From contig JAEXXS010000005.1 of assembly GCA_023451915.1 (NCBI GenBank), positions 1 through 25,405 on the forward strand: a stretch of 25,405 bases of DNA. Direction: 5' to 3'. The DNA is from Pseudomonadota bacterium (lineage in GTDB: Bacteria; Pseudomonadota; Alphaproteobacteria; Rhizobiales; Rhizobiaceae). Position numbers and translations under genes: made by a program. Positions 6,485-14,965 of the stretch are shown piece by piece. The notes under the pieces were generated by a model. The model ran no database searches and was not told the origin of the DNA. It saw only the letters and a list, made by a program, of their open reading frames with translations. Each line of letters starts with the position of its first letter. Position 1 is the first letter of the stretch.

Positions 6485-7942
6485 GTGGCCAGTAAAGTGA
6501 TCAAAGGCGGCACAGTCATTACCGCCGACCGCACCTTTAAAGCCGACGTTCTCATCGAAGGCGAGAAGATTGCTGCCGTTGGCGACAATCTGACCGGCGA
6601 TGAAATTATCGACGCGACCGGATGTTATATCATGCCGGGCGGCATCGATCCGCATACCCATCTGCAAATGCCCTTCATGGGCACTTATTCGTCCGACGAT
6701 TTCGACACCGGCACGGCGGCAGCCCTTGCGGGCGGCACGACGATGGTGGTCGATTTCGTGCTGCCGGATTCCGAGGGCAATCTGCTCGACGCGCTTCAGG
6801 AATGGTTCCAGAAAGCGGGCAAGGCGCGCACTGATTATTCGTTCCACATGGCCATCACCGGCTGGAACGAGCGCACCTTCAACGAGATGGCCGAAGTGGT
6901 GAAGCGCGGCATCAACACCTTCAAGCATTTCATGGCCTATAAGGGCGCGCTGATGGTGAATGACGACGAGATGTTCGCCTCGTTCCAGCGCTGCGCGGAA
7001 CTGGGCGCCATGCCGCTCGTTCACGCCGAAAACGGCGATGTTGTCGCCCATTTGCAGGCCAAGCTGATGGCCGAAGGCAATGACGGGCCGGAAGCCCATG
7101 CCTATTCGCGCCCGCCGGAAGTCGAAGGCGAAGCCACCAACCGCGCCATCATGATCGCCGATCAGGCAGGCGTGCCGCTTTATGTCGTGCATGTTTCCTG
7201 CGAGCAGAGCCATGAAGCGATCCGCCGCGCCCGGCAGAAGGGCATGCGCGTGTTCGGCGAGCCGCTGATCCAGCATCTGACGCTGGATGAAAGCGAATAT
7301 CATAACAAGGACTGGGATTATGCGGCGCGCCGCGTGATGTCGCCGCCCTTCCGCGATAAGGTCAATCAGGACAGCCTCTGGGCAGGTCTTGCGGCGGGCA
7401 GCCTGCAATGCGTCGCAACCGACCATTGCGCCTTCACCACCGAGCAGAAGCGCTATGGCATTGGCAATTTTACCAAAATTCCCAATGGCACTGGCGGCCT
7501 GGAAGAACGTCTTCCGGTTCTGTGGTCGCGCGGCGTTGGCACCGGTCGCCTGACGCCGAACGAATTCGTCGCGGTGACATCGACCAATATTGCAAAAATC
7601 CTCAATATCTATCCGCGAAAAGGCGCTGTGCTGCCGGGCGCCGATGCCGATCTGGTGATCTGGGACCCGGAAGCCACCAAGAAGGTTTCGGCCAAGACGC
7701 AGCACTCCTCCATTGATTACAATGTGTTCGAAGGGTTCGAGCTGAAGGGCCTGCCGGTCGTGACGCTCTCTCGCGGACGCATTGCCTATAACAAGGGCAA
7801 GGTTACCGCCGAGCCGGGCGACGGTCGCTTCATCGAACGCGAGCCGAACGGCGCGGTGAACAAGGCATTGTCGCAGTGGAAGGAAATCGTCGCTCCGCGT
7901 AAGGTAGAACGCAGCGCAGAACATATGCCGATAGGAGTCTGA
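6485..7942 (+). CDS. hydA: Dihydropyrimidinase / D-hydantoinase
   Basis: This amidohydrolase-superfamily enzyme opens the ring of dihydrouracil or dihydrothymine to the N-carbamoyl-beta-amino acid, step two of the pathway. It has 485 aa, the usual length for the family. Binuclear-metal ligands are visible: His57-x-His59 in DPHTH, Lys153 in FMAYKG (the carboxylated lysine), His180 in LVHAENGD, His236 in VHVSCE and Asp313 in ATDHCAF. The start is a GTG at 6485 with AGGGGA at 6472-6477, 7 nt upstream. It lies 59 bp after the amidohydrolase gene, and its stop is only 3 bp before the ABC ATPase start, so it is in the same operon. Confidence 0.95.
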   Translation: MASKVIKGGTVITADRTFKADVLIEGEKIAAVGDNLTGDEIIDATGCYIMPGGIDPHTHLQMPFMGTYSSDDFDTGTAAALAGGTTMVVDFVLPDSEGNLLDALQEWFQKAGKARTDYSFHMAITGWNERTFNEMAEVVKRGINTFKHFMAYKGALMVNDDEMFASFQRCAELGAMPLVHAENGDVVAHLQAKLMAEGNDGPEAHAYSRPPEVEGEATNRAIMIADQAGVPLYVVHVSCEQSHEAIRRARQKGMRVFGEPLIQHLTLDESEYHNKDWDYAARRVMSPPFRDKVNQDSLWAGLAAGSLQCVATDHCAFTTEQKRYGIGNFTKIPNGTGGLEERLPVLWSRGVGTGRLTPNEFVAVTSTNIAKILNIYPRKGAVLPGADADLVIWDPEATKKVSAKTQHSSIDYNVFEGFELKGLPVVTLSRGRIAYNKGKVTAEPGDGRFIEREPNGAVNKALSQWKEIVAPRKVERSAEHMPIGV

Positions 7943-7945
7943 CAC

Positions 7946-8797
7946 ATGGCTCTGGCTCAGCTTCGGGAACCGCGCATGAATGTGAATGACAGCATGGCCC
8001 CGGAGAGGGGCTTGATCGATGCGCAGACGGTGATCGACATCAAGGATCTGTCATTGGTTTTCGAGACCAATGACGGGCCGGTTCATGCGCTGTCCAATAT
8101 CAATCTCGCCATTCAACGTGGCGAGTTCGTTTCCTTTATCGGTCCTTCGGGTTGCGGCAAGACCACGCTGATGCGTGTGGTGGCCGATCTCGAACAGCCG
8201 ACGTCGGGTTCGGTGATGGTCAACGGCAAGACGCCTGAAAAGGCGCGACTTGACCGCTCATACGGCTATGTGTTTCAGGCGGCAGCCCTGTTTCCATGGC
8301 GCACGATCGAGGACAATATCAGCCTGCCGCTGGAAATCATGGGCTACGCCAAAGCGGAGCGCCAGGCGCGGATCGAGAAGAACCTTGCACTGGTCAATCT
8401 GTCCGGCTTCGGCAAGAAATTTCCCTGGCAGCTTTCCGGCGGCATGCAGCAGCGCGCTTCCATCGCCCGCGCGCTGTCGTTTGATCCCGACATGCTTTTG
8501 ATGGACGAACCCTTCGGCGCGCTCGATGAAATCGTGCGCGACCACCTCAATGAACAGCTTCTGAAACTGTGGGCTGCGACCCGCAAGACCGTGATCTTCG
8601 TCACCCATTCGATCCCGGAAGCCGTGTTTCTTTCCACCAAGATCGTTGTGATGAGCCCGCGTCCGGGCCGCATTCATGAAATCATCGATTGCGACCTTGG
8701 ACCCGACCGGACGCTGGATATTCGCGAATCGGAAGCGTTTCTGAAAATCGCCCATCGCGTGCGCGAAGGTCTGCGGCTGGGGCATATTCATGAGTAG
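7946..8797 (+). CDS. ABC transporter ATP-binding protein (NitT/TauT type), pyrimidine import
   Basis: The cytoplasmic ATPase of the importer encoded here. Walker A is GPSGCGKT (66-73), the Q-loop is Gln111, the signature is LSGGMQQR (163-170), Walker B is LLMDEP (184-189) and the switch histidine is His221. The organisation is that of the nitrate/sulfonate/taurine and NMT1/THI5-associated ATPases. AGGAG at 7933-7937 supports the ATG at 7946, although an in-frame ATG at 7976 is possible, making the first 10 residues uncertain. The ribosome-binding site lies inside the end of hydA, indicating tight coupling. The substrate is inferred from the neighbours. Confidence 0.92.
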   Translation: MALAQLREPRMNVNDSMAPERGLIDAQTVIDIKDLSLVFETNDGPVHALSNINLAIQRGEFVSFIGPSGCGKTTLMRVVADLEQPTSGSVMVNGKTPEKARLDRSYGYVFQAAALFPWRTIEDNISLPLEIMGYAKAERQARIEKNLALVNLSGFGKKFPWQLSGGMQQRASIARALSFDPDMLLMDEPFGALDEIVRDHLNEQLLKLWAATRKTVIFVTHSIPEAVFLSTKIVVMSPRPGRIHEIIDCDLGPDRTLDIRESEAFLKIAHRVREGLRLGHIHE

Positions 8798-8833
8798 AGC
8801 GCGCGACGCATATTTTATCATAAGAGGCCGCAG

Positions 8834-9727
8834 ATGAAGGCCTTCCTGCACGATAAATTCATTCCCGTGACGACGGTTCTCGCCGTGTTCGTCGCGCTCT
8901 GGTATGGGCTGGCGGTATTTCTGAATGCGCCCTTCGAGCGCGATCAGGCGGGCCGCGCCGGAACGGAGATTTCGTTTTCCACGCTCGTCTCCAATACAAT
9001 GAGCCAGGAGCGCCCGGTTCTGCCAGCGCCGCATCAGGTGGCGCAGGAAATCTGGAAGACCGTCTTCGACGTCAAACCAAGCTCCAAGCGCAGCCTCGTC
9101 TATCACGGCTGGGTCACGCTTTCCTCGACGCTGCTGGGCTTTGCGCTGGGTTCGCTTCTCGGCATTGCACTGGCGGTCGGCATTGTCCATTCGCGCACGC
9201 TCGACAGAAGCCTGATGCCCTGGATCATCACCTCGCAGACCATCCCTATCCTCGCCATCGCGCCGATGATCATCGTGGTGCTGAACGCCATCGGCATATC
9301 GGGCCTGCTGCCGAAAGCCTTCATTTCAACCTATCTGTCCTTCTTCCCTGTGGCCGTCGGTATGGTGAAGGGATTGCGGTCGCCGGATGTGATGCATCTC
9401 GACCTCATGCGCACCTATAATGCGTCCCGCGCGCAGGTGTTCTGGAAGCTGCGCTGGCCAGCGGCCATGCCGTTTCTCTTCACATCGATGCAGATTGCCG
9501 TCGCCATCAGCCTTGTTGGCGCCATCGTCGGGGAATTGCCGACCGGCGCCGTGGCCGGGCTTGGCGCGCGTTTGCTCGCCGGCTCCTATTATGGACAGAC
9601 GGTGCAGATCTGGGCCGCACTCATCGCTGCCGCCGTCATGGCCGGGGCCTTGGTGGCATTGGTCGGGCTGGTGGCGCGCATCGTCAACAGCCGCATGGGC
9701 GCGAAGCCGGAAAGGGCAGCGGCATGA
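8834..9727 (+). CDS. ABC transporter permease, first subunit
   Basis: A 297-aa inner-membrane permease of the BPD_transp_1 / SsuC-like class. A first hydrophobic segment (about 12-32) is followed by an unusually long, charged loop of roughly 60 residues before the core membrane domain. The core segments lie near 88-118, 125-145, 150-175, 215-240 and 260-285. The EAA-like loop is near 192-210 (DLMRTYNASRAQVFWKLRWP). AGAGG at 8822-8826 precedes the ATG. Its last codon overlaps the next permease by 4 bp (ATGA), so the two are coupled and presumably form a heterodimer. Confidence 0.9.
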   Translation: MKAFLHDKFIPVTTVLAVFVALWYGLAVFLNAPFERDQAGRAGTEISFSTLVSNTMSQERPVLPAPHQVAQEIWKTVFDVKPSSKRSLVYHGWVTLSSTLLGFALGSLLGIALAVGIVHSRTLDRSLMPWIITSQTIPILAIAPMIIVVLNAIGISGLLPKAFISTYLSFFPVAVGMVKGLRSPDVMHLDLMRTYNASRAQVFWKLRWPAAMPFLFTSMQIAVAISLVGAIVGELPTGAVAGLGARLLAGSYYGQTVQIWAALIAAAVMAGALVALVGLVARIVNSRMGAKPERAAA

Positions 9728-10584
9728 TGACCGGCATCCTCTCCGTAGTCGCCATCATTGCAGTGTCGTGGGTGATTGTGGGCTGGGTTTCCAGCCTCAA
9801 GGCCCGCACCCCGCAAGGCCAGAAGCTGCTCGACATTGCGGTCCCTGCCCTGTTCGGCATCGCCATGCTGGTGCTGTGGGAAGCAACCGTCCGGCTGTTT
9901 GCCATACCGCAAGTGCTGCTGCCTGCACCTTCCGCCATCTGGGCGCGGATCGTCGATTCCGTACTGATCCTGTGGGCGGATTTCCGCCAGACCTTCATGA
10001 AGGCGGTCATCATCGGTTATGTCGCCGGTTGCGGGCTGGGCTTCATCACTGCCATCGTGGCGGACCGCATCCCCTTCCTGCGCAAAGGCCTGTTGCCGCT
10101 CGGCAATCTGGCGGCGGCGCTGCCTATCGTCGGCGTCGCGCCAATCATGGTGATGTGGTTTGGCTTCGGCTGGGAGTCCAAGGCTGCCGTCGTCATCATC
10201 ATGACCTTCTTCCCCATGCTGGTGAACACGGTCGCAGGCCTTGCCAGCACGGGATCGATGGAACGCGACCTGATGGAGACCTATGGCTCCAATTACTGGC
10301 AGACGCTGGTGAAGCTGCGCCTGCCCGCCGCCATGCCCTTCATCTTCAACGCGCTGAAGATCAATTCCACGCTGGCGCTGATCGGCGCTATTGTGGCGGA
10401 ATTCTTCGGCACGCCGATTGTTGGCATGGGCTTCCGCATTTCGGCTGAGATCGGCCGCATGAATGTGGACATGGTCTGGGCCGAGATTTTCGTGGCCGCG
10501 CTTGCGGGTTCGCTCTCTTACGGGCTTATCGCGCTGATCGAGCGCAAAGTGACATTCTGGCACCCTTCTTACAGGCGGGGGTAA
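9724..10584 (+). CDS. ABC transporter permease, second subunit
   Basis: A 286-aa inner-membrane permease paralogous to the preceding one. An N-terminal hydrophobic segment (about 4-22) is followed by a second near 36-58. The core domain contains the EAA-like loop DLMETYGSNYWQTLVKLRLP near 181-200 and the C-terminal segments RISAEIGRMNVDMVWAEIF and SYGLIALIERKVTFW. The start ATG overlaps the previous stop (ATGA, 9724-9727). Two unlike permeases in one importer are consistent with a heterodimeric channel. Confidence 0.9.
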   Translation: MMTGILSVVAIIAVSWVIVGWVSSLKARTPQGQKLLDIAVPALFGIAMLVLWEATVRLFAIPQVLLPAPSAIWARIVDSVLILWADFRQTFMKAVIIGYVAGCGLGFITAIVADRIPFLRKGLLPLGNLAAALPIVGVAPIMVMWFGFGWESKAAVVIIMTFFPMLVNTVAGLASTGSMERDLMETYGSNYWQTLVKLRLPAAMPFIFNALKINSTLALIGAIVAEFFGTPIVGMGFRISAEIGRMNVDMVWAEIFVAALAGSLSYGLIALIERKVTFWHPSYRRG

Positions 10585-10599
10585 GCCTTTCCGGCGAAG

Positions 10600-10630
10600 G
10601 CGCATAGTGCTTTTGCAGGAAGTGCGTAAA
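10600..10630 (+). repeat. Degenerate half-copy of the intergenic stem-loop repeat (tentative)
   Basis: The stretch tgcTTTTGCaggaagtgcgt resembles the right arm of the element at 11719-11762 (cacTTTTGCtggaaatgct) by eye. No matching left arm is seen. It lies in the 107-bp gap between the second permease and the binding-protein gene. Confidence 0.3.
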
Positions 10631-10691
10631 TGTAAGCAGATCCGGTATCTGCCACCATAAGGCGGGACCGTCAACCAGAGGAGAACCAAGC

Positions 10692-11690
10692 ATGAAGAAG
10701 GCAATATCCATAGGCCTTGCAACAGCCGGACTTGCGCTCACACTCATGAGCACGACGGCCATGGCCGCAGACAAGCTGACCTTGCAGCTCAAATGGGTCA
10801 CGCAGGGCCAGTTCGCAGGCTATTATGTAGCCAAGGACAAAGGTTTCTATGACGAAGAAAAGCTCGACGTCGAGATCAAGCCGGGCGGTCCGGACGTAGC
10901 GCCGCCGCAGGTGATCGCCGGTGGCGGTGCGGATGTGGTGGTGGACTGGATGCCGTCGGCGCTCGCCACCCGCGAAAAGGGCGTTCCGCTGGTCAACATC
11001 GCCCAGCCTTTCAAGAAGTCGGGCATGATGCTGACCTGCCGCAAGGAAACTGGCATCACCAAACCGGAAGATTTCAAGGGTCGCACGCTGGGCGTCTGGT
11101 TCGGCGGCAATGAATATCCGTTCCTGTCCTGGATGAACCATCTGAAAATCCCGACCACGGGCGGCAAGGATGGCGTCACGGTTCTCAAGCAGGGCTTCAA
11201 TGTCGATCCGCTGATCCAAAAGCAGGCCGACTGCATCTCGACCATGACCTATAATGAATATTGGCAGGTGATCGATGCCGGTATTCCAGCCGACCAGCTC
11301 GTGGTCTTCCCTTATGAAGAACAGGGCGTGGCGACGCTGGAAGACGGTCTCTATGTGCTTGAAAAGAGCCTTGACGATCCGGCCATGGTCGACAAGCTGG
11401 CACGCTTTGTCCGCGCTTCGATGAAGGGCTGGCAATACGCATCCGAGCATCCTGACGAAGCCGCCGATGTCATTCTCGACAATGATTCTTCCGGTGCGCA
11501 GAAGAAGGAAGTTCAGGAGCGCATGGTCAAGGAGATCGCCAAGCTGATCGAGGGCTCAGACGGCACGCTCGATGTTGCCGCTGCCGACCGCACGGTTGAA
11601 ACGCTGCTCGGCGGCGGTTCCGATCCGGTCATCACCAAGAAGCCGGAAGGCGCATGGACCGCCAAGGTCACCGACGCGATGAAGAAGTAA
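10692..11690 (+). CDS. Periplasmic substrate-binding protein, NMT1/THI5-like, of the pyrimidine-pathway ABC importer
   Basis: A 332-aa periplasmic binding protein. A classical signal peptide (MKK, hydrophobic core, AMA-A cleavage near residue 25) precedes the mature start ADKLTLQLKW. The fold and motifs WVTQGQFAGYYVAKDKGFYDEE, GGADVVVDW and VWFGGNEYPFLSWM are those of the NMT1/THI5-like family, whose members include binding proteins for thiamine-pyrimidine precursors. Cys116 and Cys181 could form a disulfide in the periplasm. An AGAGGAG ribosome-binding site at 10677-10683 lies 8 nt before the ATG. It follows two permeases and an ATPase in the catabolic operon, so the ligand is probably a pyrimidine base or a breakdown intermediate. 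A thiamine-pyrimidine precursor is the alternative; no thi gene is nearby. Confidence 0.9.
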   Translation: MKKAISIGLATAGLALTLMSTTAMAADKLTLQLKWVTQGQFAGYYVAKDKGFYDEEKLDVEIKPGGPDVAPPQVIAGGGADVVVDWMPSALATREKGVPLVNIAQPFKKSGMMLTCRKETGITKPEDFKGRTLGVWFGGNEYPFLSWMNHLKIPTTGGKDGVTVLKQGFNVDPLIQKQADCISTMTYNEYWQVIDAGIPADQLVVFPYEEQGVATLEDGLYVLEKSLDDPAMVDKLARFVRASMKGWQYASEHPDEAADVILDNDSSGAQKKEVQERMVKEIAKLIEGSDGTLDVAAADRTVETLLGGGSDPVITKKPEGAWTAKVTDAMKK

Positions 11691-11718
11691 TCGTCGCCGG
11701 CTAAGACTTTGTTTTTAC

Positions 11719-11762
11719 GCATTATCCCACGCAAAACCGCTACGCACTTTTGCTGGAAATGC
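11719..11762. repeat. Intergenic stem-loop repeat, copy C
   Basis: A nested inverted repeat of 44 bp: outer arms GCATT (11719-11723) and AATGC (11758-11762), inner arms GCAAAA (11731-11736) and TTTTGC (11748-11753). The layout and loop content resemble the 45-bp element at 24985-25029. It sits downstream of the binding-protein gene, just before the shared terminator. Confidence 0.6.
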
Positions 11763-11769
11763 TCTAATA

Positions 11770-11799
11770 AAAAACCCGGAAGCGTGCTTCCGGGTTTTT
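11770..11799. terminator. Bidirectional Rho-independent terminator between converging operons
   Basis: Arms AAAAACCCGGAAGC and GCTTCCGGGTTTTT form a near-perfect hairpin with a very short loop, flanked by A and T tracts. It can end both the plus-strand ABC operon and the minus-strand RND pump operon. Confidence 0.92.
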
Positions 11800-11817
11800 G
11801 TTTGTCTATGCCGTATT

Positions 11818-14800
11818 TTACTTGAATTTTTCTTCCAGAGCCACAGCCCGAACAAGCTCGCGTTCCAGACGCGCTTCTTCCTCGACCTTTGGCTTGGTAA
11901 AGCGTCCAAGCAGCAGATAGGCCACCGGCGTCACATAAAGTGTGGCAATGGTTGCAAGGCCAAGACCGCCGACGATCACCCAGCCGAGCGCCACCCGGGC
12001 TTCAGCCCCGGCCCCGCTTGCCAATATCAGCGGCACGCCGCCAAGCACGGCGCAGATCATCGTCATGCAGACCGGACGCAGGCGGATATTGGATGCTTCC
12101 TCAACCGCCTCGCGCACGCTCAACCCCTTGTCGCGCAGCTGATCGGCGAATTCGACGATCAAAATGCCGTTCTTGGCCATGATGCCAACCAGCAGCACAA
12201 GGCCGATCTGGCTATAGACATTGAGGCTGGTGCCGGTCAGCATCATCGCGATAACCGCGCAGCCAAGACCGAGCGGCACCGTCGCCATGACGATCAGCGC
12301 ACTGACAAAACTTTCAAACTGCGCCGCCAGCACCAGCAGAATGATGATGATGGCAAAGCCGAACACCATGGCAAGACCGGTCGAGGTTTCGCTGAGCGTC
12401 GAGGCTTCAGCCAGCGGAATGATATGGCTGCCCGGCGGCAGCAACGGGGCTGCAATTTCCTGTGCTGCCGTGAAGGCATTGCCGAGCGCAAAATCAGCGC
12501 GCAGGCCGGTGGTGATGGCCACTGAACGTTGGCGCGTTTCACGATCAAGCTGCGGCGGCACCGCCTTTTCAACAACGGTCGCGATGGATGACATCGGCAC
12601 ATAGCGACCGTCCGCCGCCTTCATGAAGATGTTTTCAAGATCGGTCGGGTCGTTGATCGGATTGGTGGTTGCGACGAATTTCACGTCGAAACTGCGGTCG
12701 CCGACATAGACCGAGCCGATCTTGCGGCCGTCCAACACCGACTGCACGGCATTGGCAAGGCCGGTAATGTCGATGCCAAGATCGGAGGCGCGCTCACGGT
12801 TGATCTCGACGGAAAGCTGCGGCTGGGTCGGTTCCACCGACAGGCGCGGCTGCACAAAGCGCGGATCTTTTTCCAGCGCCGCCACAACAGCCTGCGCGGC
12901 AGGCTGCAACTTGGCGTAATCGCTGCCGACAATGGCGAATTGCAGGCCGTTACCCGCGCCGCGAATACCGAGACTGTTCGGCTGCGTCGAGAAAATGCGC
13001 ACGGCGGTAATGTTCTGTACCCGCTTGGTGATATCCGCCATGATCTCCTGCTGGCTACGGTGACGCTCCTTCCATGGGGCAAGTGTGAGCACCATGAAGC
13101 CATTATTGGAAGAGCCGCCGGAACCGGCAATGGCATAGGTGGTGACAATCTCACCATCATCGCGCAGGGGCTGGATTGCCTCCTCGATCTTGTTGAGCTG
13201 CGATTGCAGGAAGTCCACGCTGATGCCTTGCGGCCCGTTGATCCGCAGCACCGCAACCGCACGGTCTTCCGAGGGTGTCAGCTCCTGTCGGATCGTGCCA
13301 AAGACCACGACCGATGCGCCGCCGAAAAGCAGCGCCACCAGCACAACAACCCACGGCGCGGCCAGACAGGCATGAAGCGTCTTGCGATAAAAACCGGCAA
13401 GCGCGCCGCCGATGCGACGCAGAAACAGCGGACCATGCGCGCCTTCCGTCTCGCCTGTACCTTCTTTCAGAAAGCGCGAGGCCAGCATCGGGCAAAGCGT
13501 CAGCGCCACGACAGACGACAGCAAAACCGCGATGGCCAGCACGAAGCCGAACTCGCGGAACAATCCGCCCGCCTGCCCCGGCAAAAACGAAATCGGCACG
13601 AACACGGCGGCAAGCGTCAGCGTCGTCGCGATGACCGCAAAGAACACTTCCTGCGTGCCGAGCACGGCTGCGGCGCGCGGGCCCATGCCCTGATTGCGCC
13701 GGCGCACGACATTTTCCAGCACCACGATGGCGTCATCGACCACCAGACCGGTGGCAAGCACCAGCGCCAGCAAGGTCAAAATATTGATGGAAAAGCCCGC
13801 GAGATAGATCGCCGCAACGGTGCCGATCAGCGCCACCGGCATGGAGAGCGCCGGAATGAGCGTGGCGCGAATATCCCACAGAAACATGAAGATGATCGCC
13901 ACCACGATAATCACCGAAGCAATCAGCGCAATCTCGACTTCGTGGATAGCGCCGTTGATGAAGCTTGCATCATCGCTGGTAACGGCAATGTTCACGCCCG
14001 GCGGCAAGGTTTGCTGAAGATTGGCGACGGCAGCGCGAACGCCCTGCGAAATATCGAGCGTGTTGGACTGCGCCTGTCGCACAATGCCAAGGCCGATTGC
14101 CATCTTGCCGTTGGAGCGCACAGCCGAACTTTCGACATCCGGCCCAAGCGTCACAGTGGCGACATCACGGATCTGCGTGCGGCCCTTGATATAGACATTC
14201 TCGAAATCTTCGGGCTTTTCCAGATTGGCGGTTGCGCGCACCACGATGGCCTGATCGGAGCTGCGCAACGATCCGGCTGGCGCGTCAAGCCCCATGGAAT
14301 TGAGCGCGGTCGCCACATCGGCCAGTGTCAGCCCGTAGCTTGCCAGACGCGCCTGGTTGATGTCGATGCGGAAAATCTTGGCGCGGTCGCCATTGATCTG
14401 CACATCGGCCACGCCCGGCACCGCCGAGAGCACATCCTGTATCTGGTCTTCGATCAGCACGGTCATGTCGTCGACGGACATGGTGTCCGAGGTGACGGCC
14501 AGTCGCATCACGGGATCGGCGTTTGAATCCGCCTTGATGATGCGGGACGGGTCAGCCTCTTCCGGCACCGTATTGGCGACGCGCGAAATCGCATCGCGCA
14601 TATCGGCGGCGGCAACATTGAGATCGACGCCATCATTGAACTCAACCGTCACGCGGCTGCGCTCGAAAGAGGATGTCGAGGAAATCGACTTCACGCCGGA
14701 CACACGCGCAACGGCGTTTTCCAGCACCTGCGTCAGCTGCCGGTCGATGGTTTCGGCGGACGCGCCGCTAAAATCCGTGCTGATCGTGACGACGGGACGA

Positions 14801-14955
14801 TCCACATCGGGCAATTCGCGAATATCGACGCCGGTGAAAGCGGCAAGACCTGCCACGACGATCAGAACATTGATGACGAAAGCGAAGACCGGGCGGCGAA
14901 TGAAAAGTGCCGTCGAACCGCCGCGCTCGGCGGATGATGGTTTATGACTGCTCAC
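11818..14955 (-). CDS. RND (HAE1-type) multidrug efflux pump, inner-membrane subunit
   Basis: A 1045-aa proton-driven drug exporter of the AcrB/MexB/MdtB type, the normal length for the family. The N-terminal segment FIRRPVFAFVINVLIVV is the first membrane helix. The large periplasmic loop follows, and the proton-relay pair Asp407-Asp408 in TGLVVDDAIVVLENV is intact at the AcrB numbering. A second halfway repeat with another periplasmic domain and membrane bundle follows. The start is a GTG at 14953-14955 preceded by GAGGGGG. The membrane fusion protein gene ends 10 bp upstream, so the two are one operon. No outer-membrane TolC-like gene is present in the window; it must be encoded elsewhere. 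Brucella pumps of this family carry bep names, but I cannot assign which one this is. Confidence 0.95.
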   Translation of the reverse strand: MSSHKPSSAERGGSTALFIRRPVFAFVINVLIVVAGLAAFTGVDIRELPDVDRPVVTISTDFSGASAETIDRQLTQVLENAVARVSGVKSISSTSSFERSRVTVEFNDGVDLNVAAADMRDAISRVANTVPEEADPSRIIKADSNADPVMRLAVTSDTMSVDDMTVLIEDQIQDVLSAVPGVADVQINGDRAKIFRIDINQARLASYGLTLADVATALNSMGLDAPAGSLRSSDQAIVVRATANLEKPEDFENVYIKGRTQIRDVATVTLGPDVESSAVRSNGKMAIGLGIVRQAQSNTLDISQGVRAAVANLQQTLPPGVNIAVTSDDASFINGAIHEVEIALIASVIIVVAIIFMFLWDIRATLIPALSMPVALIGTVAAIYLAGFSINILTLLALVLATGLVVDDAIVVLENVVRRRNQGMGPRAAAVLGTQEVFFAVIATTLTLAAVFVPISFLPGQAGGLFREFGFVLAIAVLLSSVVALTLCPMLASRFLKEGTGETEGAHGPLFLRRIGGALAGFYRKTLHACLAAPWVVVLVALLFGGASVVVFGTIRQELTPSEDRAVAVLRINGPQGISVDFLQSQLNKIEEAIQPLRDDGEIVTTYAIAGSGGSSNNGFMVLTLAPWKERHRSQQEIMADITKRVQNITAVRIFSTQPNSLGIRGAGNGLQFAIVGSDYAKLQPAAQAVVAALEKDPRFVQPRLSVEPTQPQLSVEINRERASDLGIDITGLANAVQSVLDGRKIGSVYVGDRSFDVKFVATTNPINDPTDLENIFMKAADGRYVPMSSIATVVEKAVPPQLDRETRQRSVAITTGLRADFALGNAFTAAQEIAAPLLPPGSHIIPLAEASTLSETSTGLAMVFGFAIIIILLVLAAQFESFVSALIVMATVPLGLGCAVIAMMLTGTSLNVYSQIGLVLLVGIMAKNGILIVEFADQLRDKGLSVREAVEEASNIRLRPVCMTMICAVLGGVPLILASGAGAEARVALGWVIVGGLGLATIATLYVTPVAYLLLGRFTKPKVEEEARLERELVRAVALEEKFK

Positions 14956-14965
14956 CAGCGCCCCC

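Noticed and set aside
6428..7945. Long minus-strand open frame opposite hydA
   Set aside because: His/Arg/Gly/Ala-rich translation typical of an antisense frame; dihydropyrimidinase on the plus strand is certain.
9420..10448. 342-codon plus-strand frame crossing both permeases
   Set aside because: Out-of-frame Arg/His/Pro-rich translation; both permeases are well supported.
12940..14526. 528-codon plus-strand frame opposite the RND pump
   Set aside because: Antisense of a conserved pump gene; low-complexity His/Arg/Gln composition.
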